From: an uncultured Gemmatimonadota bacterium
GTDB taxonomy: Bacteria > Gemmatimonadota > Gemmatimonadetes > Gemmatimonadales > GWC2-71-9
Direction: 5' to 3'
DNA length: 8,164 nt
Assembly: GCA_946480845.1 (NCBI GenBank)
Contig: CAMLLJ010000125.1
Location: 1 to 8,164, forward strand
The translations under genes were made by a program, and so were the position numbers. Positions 1-5,158 of the stretch are shown here, piece by piece (the stretch's first letter is position 1; every line of letters begins with the position of its first letter). Below the pieces are notes generated by a model, which worked only from the letters and a program-made list of their open reading frames with translations, ran no database searches and was not told the DNA's origin.

Positions 1-293
1 CAGAAGCTCGGATTCCTCACATGCGGCCGCTCGTACTCGAAGCGGAACAGCAACGTCCGCATGTCGTCGAGCAGGGCGGTGCGGTCGATCTCTTCCTGCA
101 GGTCGGCGGTGTCGAGATCCTCCGCCGCGCCGGCGAGGGAGCGGAACGCCGCCAGGTGCGCGCGCATCGACTCGGCGTCGAAGCTGCCCAGGCGGCCGTC
201 GTGCGCCACCGCGCCGGCGAGACTGCCATCGGCCGGGTTGAAATGCCACTTCAGGTCGAGGTAGGAACGGCAGAGATCGTCGACCGCAGCCAT
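1..293 (-). CDS. DUF885 family protein, N-terminal part (runs off the window)
   Basis: I translated the minus strand by hand from the ATG at 293-291. It gives 97 residues without a stop, and the gene continues past the left edge. The residues read YLDLKWHFNPADGSLAG, then HDGRLGSFDAESM, then an acidic helical stretch ending in FEYERPHVRNPSF. This layout (YLxLxWxxxP near the start, DGRL, then a long helical segment and RNP) matches the N-terminus of DUF885 proteins, a family of helical, putatively metal-dependent hydrolases of unsettled function. No catalytic part lies inside the window. No signal peptide is seen at this start, so a cytoplasmic location is likely. The ATG follows the TAG stop of the nucleotidyltransferase gene with no gap, so the two are probably cotranscribed and translationally coupled. 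Family call is fairly good; function is not known. Confidence 0.72.
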   Translation of the reverse strand, partial: MAAVDDLCRSYLDLKWHFNPADGSLAGAVAHDGRLGSFDAESMRAHLAAFRSLAGAAEDLDTADLQEEIDRTALLDDMRTLLFRFEYERPHVRNPSF

Positions 294-1277
294 CTAGCGG
301 GCCTTGCTCCGGAGTTCACTGTGGTCGCCGAGCGACAGGGAGCCGGTGAAGCCGTCCACGACGACGCCGTTCCCGAGCATGGACTGCGTGATCGTCGAGC
401 CGGTGATGCGTGCGTCGCGCCCCACCACGGTGTGCTCGAGCCGGCTGTCCGCTACCGTGGTGCCGGCCTCGAGCGTCACGTTCGGCCCGATGGTGCTGCG
501 CTCCACGGTGACGCCGTCCTCGATCAGCACCGGGTCGACGATGGTGACGCCGGGAAAGTCGCGCCGCCGGCCATGGCCCTGGCGCAGCAGCGTCTCGTTG
601 GTCTCGAGGAGCGTATCCAGCTTGCCGCAGTCGTACCAGCCGCCCACCTCGGCGGTGAGGATCCGCCGGCCGTGGTCGATCATGTGCTGGAACGCGTCGG
701 TCAGATAATACTCACCCTTGTTCGTCGGCGCCGCGAGGGTGTGGTCGATTCCGGCCCAGAGCGCGGCGACGTCGCGGATGTAGTAGAGCCCGATGTTGGC
801 CAGCTTCGAGACCGGCGTGGACGGCTTCTCGACGATGCGCGTCATGAAGCCGTCGGCGTCGGTCACCACCACGCCGAAGCGCTGGTAGTCCTCGACCTCC
901 TTGGCCCAGATGATCCCGTCGGCGTCGGCGCGGTTGATGAGCGTGAGGTCGGCCTCGAAGACGGTGTCCACGAAGATGATCAGCACCGGCCCGTGCACGT
1001 GCGGGCGCGCCAGGTTGACGGCGCCGGCGGTGCCGTCCTGCACCTTCTGCTCGATGAAGCGCGAAGCGATCGGGTAGCGGCTCCGCGCGTACTGCTCGAC
1101 CTGCTCCTTGAGGTGCCCCGTGATGAAGATGAGCTCCTCGACGTCGAGCCCCTCCAGCCGGTCCATCACCCAGTCCATCACCGGCCGCCCCGCCACCTTG
1201 AGCATCGGCTTGGGCACCAGGTGGGTGTGCGGGCGGAGGCGGGTGCCCTTGCCCGCCAGCGGAATGATCACCTGCAT
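294..1277 (-). CDS. Sugar-phosphate nucleotidyltransferase with C-terminal beta-helix (RmlA/GlmU-like)
   Basis: 327 residues. Enzymes of this fold join a sugar 1-phosphate to an NTP, giving an activated NDP-sugar and pyrophosphate in the cytoplasm, usually for cell-surface polysaccharides. The N-terminus carries the nucleotide-binding signature LAGKGTRLRPHT (residues 7-18) followed by PKP (22-24, Lys23). DGTAGA (81-86) fits the base-contacting loop, Asp104 in FVDT the metal-binding acid, EKP (150-152) the sugar-binding segment, and Asp216 in WYDCG the second metal ligand. From about residue 243 on, spaced hydrophobic hexapeptide-like repeats (VTIVDPVLIEDGVTVE and following) indicate a left-handed beta-helix, as in long RmlA-like and GlmU-like proteins. 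There is no acetyltransferase active-site motif, so it is probably not a bifunctional GlmU. Which sugar and nucleotide it uses cannot be told. It starts 3 nt after the cupin stop, which supports a shared sugar-nucleotide role. Confidence 0.9.
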   Translation of the reverse strand: MQVIIPLAGKGTRLRPHTHLVPKPMLKVAGRPVMDWVMDRLEGLDVEELIFITGHLKEQVEQYARSRYPIASRFIEQKVQDGTAGAVNLARPHVHGPVLIIFVDTVFEADLTLINRADADGIIWAKEVEDYQRFGVVVTDADGFMTRIVEKPSTPVSKLANIGLYYIRDVAALWAGIDHTLAAPTNKGEYYLTDAFQHMIDHGRRILTAEVGGWYDCGKLDTLLETNETLLRQGHGRRRDFPGVTIVDPVLIEDGVTVERSTIGPNVTLEAGTTVADSRLEHTVVGRDARITGSTITQSMLGNGVVVDGFTGSLSLGDHSELRSKAR

Positions 1278-1280
1278 GGG

Positions 1281-1631
1281 TCAGCCCCTGCCGTAGCGGT
1301 CTTCGAGCCGGACCAGGTCGTCCAGCTCGGGGGTGGAGGCCTCGAGCACGTCGCTGTCCACGACGGCCTCGATCTGGTGGACGAGCAGCGGCGGGATGTG
1401 CGCGCTCTCGCCGGCCTTGAAGGCGCGGGAGACGAGCCGGTCGCCCTCGCGGGTGCGGAGGATGAGCTCGCCGGCAAGGACGTGCATCGTCTCGTCCTTC
1501 CGGTTGTGGTACTGGAGGCTCAGGATGTGGCCGGCCTTCACGTGCAGCACCTTGCCGACGTAGCGGTCGGTGCGCGCCCAGATCAGCTCATGGCCCCACG
1601 GCTTGTCCACACGGTACGGCACGTTCCCCAT
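1281..1631 (-). CDS. Small single-domain cupin, phosphomannose-isomerase/ManC C-terminal type
   Basis: 116 residues, a single cupin barrel. It opens with VDKPWGHE, the usual lead-in to the isomerase domain of ManC-type proteins. Cupin motif 1 runs from Gly34 to Gly54 with QYH (40-42), Glu47 and a further His50; Gln replacing the first His is typical of phosphomannose isomerases. Motif 2 is HIPPLLVHQIE (78-88) with His85. It ends STPELDDLVRLEDRYGR, a tail common in stand-alone cupins beside sugar nucleotidyltransferases. Metal-dependent sugar-phosphate isomerisation or a sugar-binding role are both possible; no substrate can be assigned. The ATG at 1631-1629 shares one base with the TAA stop of the ferredoxin gene (TAATG), a sign of translational coupling. 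A longer reading of this frame upstream to about 2051 is arginine-rich nonsense antisense to nothing recognisable and was not used. Confidence 0.85.
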   Translation of the reverse strand: MGNVPYRVDKPWGHELIWARTDRYVGKVLHVKAGHILSLQYHNRKDETMHVLAGELILRTREGDRLVSRAFKAGESAHIPPLLVHQIEAVVDSDVLEASTPELDDLVRLEDRYGRG

Positions 1632-2218
1632 TACGCCTCCGCCAGGGTGAGTTGGAGCGACGACGGCATCGTGACGCAGGCCCGGACACAGAGCCCGCAC
1701 CCGACGCAGTTCTCCTGCCTGATGACGGGATGCCCGCCCTCGTCGATCGTGAGTGCGGCGGGCCCCACGGGGCACACGCCGGCGCAGACGCCGCACGCGC
1801 TGCCGTGAAAGGTGATGCAGCGCTCCGGCTCGAGCGTGAGCACGCCCAGCCGGTACCCCGCCCAGCGGTCCTCCGGGACCGTGAGCGCGTCGGTCGGGCA
1901 CGCGGCGGCGCAGGGCATGTCCGGGCAGACGGTGCACGGCTGCACGGCCACGTCGAGATACGGCGTGCCGGCGGCGAGGCCGCCGTCGCTCCGCACCGTG
2001 ATGATCGCCTTCGGCGGGCAGACGTCGGCGCAGATCCCGCAGCGGGTGCACGCGGCGAGGAACTCCATCTCGGGCAGCGCGCCGGGCGGGCGCAGGTAGC
2101 GCCGCGTCACCACGCGCTCCTCGGTCCGCTCGACCAGGCCCTCGATCCAGCGGCCGAGTCCCTGCCGGAACAGCCCGCGGCGGTCGGTCAGGGCGCCGGG
2201 GCGAAGCGGGAAGTCCAC
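1631..2218 (-). CDS. Four-cluster 4Fe-4S ferredoxin-type protein (NapG/MauM-like)
   Basis: 195 residues from the chosen GTG at 2218. Sixteen cysteines form four sets: C57-x2-C60-x2-C63-x3-C67-P; C95-x2-C98-x4-C103-x3-C107-P; C134-x7-C142-x2-C145-x3-C149-P; C171-x2-C174-x2-C177-x3-C181. The C-x7-C in the third set and the x4 in the second are characteristic of NapG/MauM-type proteins, which pass electrons between quinol pools and periplasmic or cytoplasmic oxidoreductases. Near the start, TDRRGLFRQGL resembles a twin-arginine motif, but the next 20 residues are amphipathic, not hydrophobic, so export is doubtful. An in-frame GTG at 2299 would add 27 residues of low-complexity, His-rich sequence; I prefer 2218, where family-like sequence begins, though neither start has a clear Shine-Dalgarno. 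No nitrate reductase or methylamine dehydrogenase gene is nearby, so the redox partner is unknown. It overlaps the cupin start by 1 nt. Confidence 0.88.
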   Translation of the reverse strand: MDFPLRPGALTDRRGLFRQGLGRWIEGLVERTEERVVTRRYLRPPGALPEMEFLAACTRCGICADVCPPKAIITVRSDGGLAAGTPYLDVAVQPCTVCPDMPCAAACPTDALTVPEDRWAGYRLGVLTLEPERCITFHGSACGVCAGVCPVGPAALTIDEGGHPVIRQENCVGCGLCVRACVTMPSSLQLTLAEA

Positions 2219-2312
2219 TCGAATATGGTGGTGAGGTCGTGCCTGAATGCGAACGTCATCGTGCTCACAGTTGGGGTCTGCCGAAAGATAGCCGACCACC
2301 CCGCTGTGCGAT

Positions 2313-2332
2313 GCCGGCGCGGGCGCGCCGGC
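2313..2332 (-). terminator. GC hairpin after atpH, possible terminator or processing site
   Basis: A perfect inverted repeat with 9-bp arms (GCCGGCGCG / CGCGCCGGC) around two bases lies 6 nt past the TAG stop of atpH. Nothing like a T-run follows on the minus strand, so it is not a classical intrinsic terminator. It could weaken transcription, protect the 3' end of the atp mRNA, or mark the boundary between the atp operon and the ferredoxin-cupin operon. The 120 nt from 2219 to 2338 otherwise hold only a weak -10-like TATCTT around 2280-2275 on the minus strand with no good -35. Confidence 0.45.
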
Positions 2333-2338
2333 CGTCTG

Positions 2339-2878
2339 CTATCGCGTGAGCAGCGCCCGCTTGAGCCGGGCCATGCGCCGCCGCACCGAGCCGTCGTAGA
2401 TCCGCTCGCCGACCCGCACGATGGTCCCGCCCAGGATGTTGGGGTCGGTGACGAAGGCCGGGATCACTTCCTTGCCCAGCGCCTCGGTGAGCGACCTGGC
2501 GATCTGCTTCCTGAGCGCGTCGTCGGGCTCGTGCGCGAGGGTCACCGCGGCGCGCACCCGGTTGAGCTTGATGTCCACCAGCGCCGAGTACTCCCGCGCG
2601 ATCTCCTCGAGCAGTCCCTGCCGGCCCCGCTCGACCACGGCCTGGAGGAACAGCACGAACTCCCGCGGCGTGTCCTTGAGCGCCGAGGCGAGGAGGCGCG
2701 ACTTCGCGGCCCTGGGCACCCGGGGCGAGACCAGCACCGCCTGCACCTCGGGCGACATCGCCACCGCCGCGCCGACCGCGTCGATCAGCTCGGCGTAGTC
2801 GGCCGTGCGGCGGCTCTTCTCGCCCAGCTCGAAGAGCACCTCCGCATAATTGCGCGCGATCGTGGCGGCCGAGCTCAA
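2339..2878 (-). CDS. atpH: F-type ATP synthase subunit delta
   Basis: 179 residues, the usual delta length. Delta (OSCP equivalent) caps the alpha3beta3 head and ties it to the b-subunit stalk. The N-terminal helical domain opens with ATIARNYAEVLFELGEK (residues 5-21). The C-terminal domain carries the conserved DPNILGGTIVRVGERIYDGS (145-164) and ends in a basic helix MARLKRALL. The start is a TTG at 2878-2876 whose last two bases fall in the TGA stop of atpF (2877-2875), so translation is probably coupled to atpF. There is no ATG that would keep the conserved ARNYAEVL segment, so TTG is the best start; the frame stays open upstream to 3283 but there it only shadows atpF. The next gene is not atpA, which is unusual for this position. 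Confidence 0.95.
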   Translation of the reverse strand: MSSAATIARNYAEVLFELGEKSRRTADYAELIDAVGAAVAMSPEVQAVLVSPRVPRAAKSRLLASALKDTPREFVLFLQAVVERGRQGLLEEIAREYSALVDIKLNRVRAAVTLAHEPDDALRKQIARSLTEALGKEVIPAFVTDPNILGGTIVRVGERIYDGSVRRRMARLKRALLTR

Positions 2879-3417
2879 TTCTGCCGCCCCAGCGTGCCGA
2901 GGTACTCCATCACCAGCGCGCGGTCGGCGTCGGTCTCGAACCGCTGGCCGATCAGCTTGGCCGCGGCGGCGAGCGAGAGCTCGACCGTCTCGCGCCGGAG
3001 GTCGGCCACCGCGCGCTCGCGCTCCGCCTGGATCTCCCGGCGGGCGCGGGCCAGCAGCTCCTCCTGCTCGTGCTTCGTCTTCTCCAGGGCCGCGGCGCGC
3101 TCCTTCTCGCCCATCGCCTTCCCCTCGGCCATCATCTGGTGCACCGAGGCCTTGGTCTCGGCAAGCAGGCGCTTGTTCTCCTCGAGCGACTGCTTCGCTT
3201 CGGTGTTCATCCGTTCCGCCTCGAGCAGCTGGCGCTCGATGGCCTGCTCGCGCTCCTCGGTGGCCCGCAGGATCGAGGGCCATGCGAACTTCTTCAGGAT
3301 GAAGAAGAGCGCGATGAAGACCGCCCAGGTCCAGAAGAAGAGGCCGAAATTGACCTCGAAGGGCGACAGGGGCGCCCCGGCCTCGGGGGCCGCGAGAAGT
3401 GCGAGCAGCGTTGGCAT
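2875..3417 (-). CDS. atpF: F-type ATP synthase subunit b
   Basis: 180 residues, a little longer than the 156-residue E. coli protein but normal for the family. It forms the peripheral stalk that holds F1 still against the rotating c-ring. After a short hydrophobic lead (MPTLLALLAAPEAG) a single membrane helix spans about 23-41 (NFGLFFWTWAVFIALFFIL), followed by KKFAWPSI and then a long charged coiled coil, about 52-145, rich in Glu, Lys, Arg and Ala with regular EEREQAIERQL-type heptads. The end (about 146-180, ETVELSLAAAAKLIGQRF) is the part that contacts delta. Only one b-type gene is present, with no b' partner. The ATG at 3417 comes 10 nt after the atpE stop, with no strong Shine-Dalgarno, so it likely depends on readthrough from atpE. 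Confidence 0.95.
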   Translation of the reverse strand: MPTLLALLAAPEAGAPLSPFEVNFGLFFWTWAVFIALFFILKKFAWPSILRATEEREQAIERQLLEAERMNTEAKQSLEENKRLLAETKASVHQMMAEGKAMGEKERAAALEKTKHEQEELLARARREIQAERERAVADLRRETVELSLAAAAKLIGQRFETDADRALVMEYLGTLGRQN

Positions 3418-3427
3418 CGTCAGTCCG

Positions 3428-3706
3428 TTACATCAGCTTGAAGAGCAGCGCGAACACGAGCGCGATGATCGTGGCGCCCTCGAGGAGCACCGCGATGAGC
3501 AGCGCCGCGCCGCGGATGTCGCCGGCCGCCTCGGGCTGCCGCGCGATCGCTTCCGCCGCCGAGCCGCCGATGCGGCCGAGGCCGATGCCGGCGCCCAGCA
3601 CCGCGAGCCCGATGCCGATGCCGGCGCCGAGCAGGGCGTTGGTGTTCTTGGCCACTTCGGCGCTGGCCGCCGCGACGTCCTGCACCAGCATGAGCAGATT
3701 CAGCAT
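3428..3706 (-). CDS. atpE: F-type ATP synthase subunit c (proteolipid ring subunit)
   Basis: 92 residues forming a two-helix hairpin: a Gly-rich first helix about 24-48 (GAGIGIGLAVLGAGIGLG), the polar loop ARQPEA (55-60), and a second helix about 66-90 with the ion-carrying carboxylate Glu76 in LLEGATIIALV. Many copies make the rotor ring. When aligned on RQPEA with the sodium-binding c subunit of Ilyobacter, the Na+ ligand positions Gln32, Ser66 and Thr67 correspond here to Leu43, Gly77 and Ala78. A proton-driven ring is therefore expected. The first 20 residues (MLNLLMLVQDVAAASAEVAK) form an extended N-terminus compared with the E. coli protein. The ATG at 3706 has a strong Shine-Dalgarno and follows a 244-nt spacer after atpB, suggesting separate, high-level translation. 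Confidence 0.97.
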   Translation of the reverse strand: MLNLLMLVQDVAAASAEVAKNTNALLGAGIGIGLAVLGAGIGLGRIGGSAAEAIARQPEAAGDIRGAALLIAVLLEGATIIALVFALLFKLM

Positions 3707-3708
3707 GT

Positions 3709-3717
3709 CCTCACCCC
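3709..3717 (-). promoter_or_regulatory. Strong Shine-Dalgarno of atpE
   Basis: On the minus strand GGGGTGAGG ends 2 nt before the atpE ATG. Its GGTGA part lines up with the 16S tail as in GGAGGTGA, leaving normal spacing to the start. It is the clearest ribosome site in the atp operon; most other genes there use stop-start overlaps. This fits the need for many c subunits per complex. Confidence 0.7.
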
Positions 3718-3863
3718 TGGGATTGGCGGAGATGAACCCTCAGTTGCGCCACCTTCGTCCCCGCCGCGTCTCCAGCGCGCCGTCTCCGAAGTGCCCGCCG
3801 GCGCCCGTAGGCAGCGAGCTTCGCCGGCCATCCGACCGGCTACCAGGACATTGGGTCATGGCG

Positions 3864-3908
3864 CCCCAACACCCTCCCTGCAAAACCCGACCGTCCCGAC
3901 CCCCTCCC
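3864..3908 (-). other. G-tract cluster, potential G-quadruplexes on the atp transcript
   Basis: On the minus strand, runs of three or more G occur at the complements of 3906-3908, 3900-3904, 3895-3897, 3886-3888, 3876-3878, 3872-3874 and 3864-3867, separated by 1 to 7 bases. This meets the simple four-run G-quadruplex pattern twice (3886-3908 and 3864-3888). The G-rich strand is the coding-sense strand, so the structure could form in the mRNA between atpB and atpE. High GC makes chance runs common, so function is only inferred. Confidence 0.5.
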
Positions 3909-3910
3909 GA

Positions 3911-3950
3911 CCGTCCTGACCGTCCTGACCGTCCTGACCGTCCTGACCGT
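3911..3950. repeat. 9-bp tandem repeat CCGTCCTGA at the atpB 3' end
   Basis: Four exact copies of CCGTCCTGA (3911-3946) are followed by the partial copy CCGT, which abuts the atpB stop codon; the next bases CTAA belong to the stop. A decayed copy, CCGTCCCGA, lies at 3891-3899. Transcribed from the atp promoter the unit reads TCAGGACGG. Such an array can change copy number by slippage without touching a coding frame here. Confidence 0.9.
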
Positions 3951-4817
3951 CTAATGCTCATGCTGCATCAGCCCGATAAACACGGCTGACAGCAGCGCAA
4001 AGACGTACGCCTGGAGTAATGCCACAATGAGCTCCAGCATCATGATCCCCGTCACCAGCGTCGCCGTGACCAGGCCGATCCCGAAGTTCCAGACGTAGAG
4101 GTGCCCGAACAGGAAGATGATCCCGAACAGTGACAGGATCACGAAGTGCCCCGCCGTCATGTTGCCGAAGAGACGGACGGCGAGCGCGAACGGCTTGACC
4201 AGCTTGCCGACGACCTCGATCGGGAACATCGCCACCGACATGATCGCCCCGCCGGCGCCGCCGAGCCCCGGCAGCTGCGGGAAGAGCGTGCGCATGTAGC
4301 CCTTCGGCCCGAGCTTCAGCATCCCGCCGATCTCGACCGTGAGGAACACCATGACCGCGAGCGCCCCGGTGACCGCGAGGTTGCCGGTGGCCGACGCGCC
4401 CCACGGAAGCAGGCCGAGCAGGTTGGCGTAGAGGACGAAGAAGAAGATCGTCAGGATGAACGGCGCGAACTTCGCCCCGTCGTGCCCGATGTTGGCGATG
4501 GCGATCTCGTTCCGCACGTAGAGGACCATCGCCTCGACGGTGTTGCCGAACCCCTTCGGCGCCTTGCCCTCGCGGCGGCGGCGGTCGATCGAGCGTCCGC
4601 CGATCCACATGGTGAGGAAGACCAGCAGCGCCGCCAGCAGCATGAAGACCACATGCTTGGTGGGCGAGAGGTTCAGCGTGAGCGGACCCAGGTGCACGTC
4701 GGGCCAGCGCGGCAGGTGGATCGCCCCGAACGGCGCGAAGTCGATGGTCCACGCGTCCGCCGTGTGGTGGAGGACCATCTCGCCGATGTTGAGCTGCTCG
4801 GAATGTTCCTGAATCAT
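3951..4817 (-). CDS. atpB: F-type ATP synthase subunit a
   Basis: 288 residues, an integral membrane protein that forms the proton half-channels against the c-ring. After a soluble N-terminus of about 50 residues come membrane segments at about 55-73, 117-137, 145-165, 190-207, 223-243 and 248-285. The essential arginine is Arg215 in VKPFALAVRLFGNMTAGH, and the helix pair is completed by Glu263 and Gln269 in MLELIVALLQAYVFALL. All expected channel residues are present, so the protein should work. Its ATG (4817-4815) overlaps the TGA of the AtpI-like gene in an ATGA. The gene ends in MQHEH with a TAG that directly abuts the 9-bp repeat array. Confidence 0.97.
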   Translation of the reverse strand: MIQEHSEQLNIGEMVLHHTADAWTIDFAPFGAIHLPRWPDVHLGPLTLNLSPTKHVVFMLLAALLVFLTMWIGGRSIDRRRREGKAPKGFGNTVEAMVLYVRNEIAIANIGHDGAKFAPFILTIFFFVLYANLLGLLPWGASATGNLAVTGALAVMVFLTVEIGGMLKLGPKGYMRTLFPQLPGLGGAGGAIMSVAMFPIEVVGKLVKPFALAVRLFGNMTAGHFVILSLFGIIFLFGHLYVWNFGIGLVTATLVTGIMMLELIVALLQAYVFALLSAVFIGLMQHEH

Positions 4818-5158
4818 CGCGCCGGCCGTATCTCCATGAACAGCAGCGGAATCGTCACGCCCAGAAAGCCCAAGGCCGTCGGCAGCGGGGGAAAGAGGTC
4901 TCGCCGCGCCACGATGGCCACCGTCATCAGGACCACGCCCAGGAGCCGGAGCCCGAACCCGGCCGCGAACGCCTGCACCGACCGGTCGAACCCGCCCGAG
5001 CCGGCGCGCTCGCGCGCCCGGCTCGCCACGACCTGGATCGCGGTGGCGAGGAGACCGAAGACAGCGGCGGGGAGCATGGCCGCATGCCCGAAGGCGAAGT
5101 GGAGGATCGTCGTGACCACCCCGGTCAGGAGCAGCCCCGCAACGAGGGCCACGCTCAC
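4814..5158 (-). CDS. atpI: AtpI-like small membrane protein of the ATP synthase operon
   Basis: 114 residues with four predicted membrane helices at about 3-21, 27-45, 63-83 and 89-109, separated by a basic loop SRARERAGSGGFDRS (46-60). Position between atpZ and atpB and the four-helix plan fit ATP synthase protein I, which is reported to help c-ring assembly and, with AtpZ, cation uptake. Sequence motifs of the family are weak, so the name rests largely on context. It starts with GTG at 5158, overlapping the atpZ stop (GTGA), and its own stop overlaps the atpB start (ATGA), so it is translated as part of the same chain. No frameshift or truncation is seen. Confidence 0.72.
   Translation of the reverse strand: MSVALVAGLLLTGVVTTILHFAFGHAAMLPAAVFGLLATAIQVVASRARERAGSGGFDRSVQAFAAGFGLRLLGVVLMTVAIVARRDLFPPLPTALGFLGVTIPLLFMEIRPAR

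Larger units (their letters stand above)
3707..3950 (-). other. Untranslated spacer between atpB and atpE with repeats and G-rich tract
   Basis: 244 nt with no supportable gene inside an otherwise gap-free operon. From its upstream (atpB) side on the minus strand it holds tandem 9-bp repeats directly at the atpB stop, a run of closely spaced G-tracts, a small inverted repeat (GCCGG / CCGGC around 3823-3840), and the atpE ribosome site. A 73-codon reading frame from 3961 to 3740 exists but encodes only Gly-Arg-Ser repeats and low-complexity sequence, so I treat it as chance. No convincing internal promoter was found. Confidence 0.7.

Noticed and set aside
21..1808. Plus-strand open frame of 595 codons
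   Set aside because: It is wholly antisense to the DUF885, nucleotidyltransferase, cupin and ferredoxin genes, all recognisable families. Its translation is His/Arg/Val-rich with no known motif, as expected from GC-rich codons read in reverse.
1631..2299. Ferredoxin as part of a nitrate-reductase (nap) or methylamine (mau) cluster
   Set aside because: Cysteine spacing fits the family, but none of the other nap or mau genes is in the window; only a family-level name is supported.
1652..3919. Plus-strand open frame of 755 codons
   Set aside because: Antisense to the ferredoxin, atpH, atpF and atpE. Long shadow frames are common at this GC content; there is no domain or start signal.
3911..3950. 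Short repeats as a possible CRISPR array
   Set aside because: Units are 9 bp and contiguous, without spacers, and no cas gene is present.
3740..3961. Minus-strand 73-codon frame between atpB and atpE
   Set aside because: It is made from the 9-bp repeat (Gly-Arg-Ser units) and then random-looking residues, starts inside atpB without a ribosome site, and matches no family I know.
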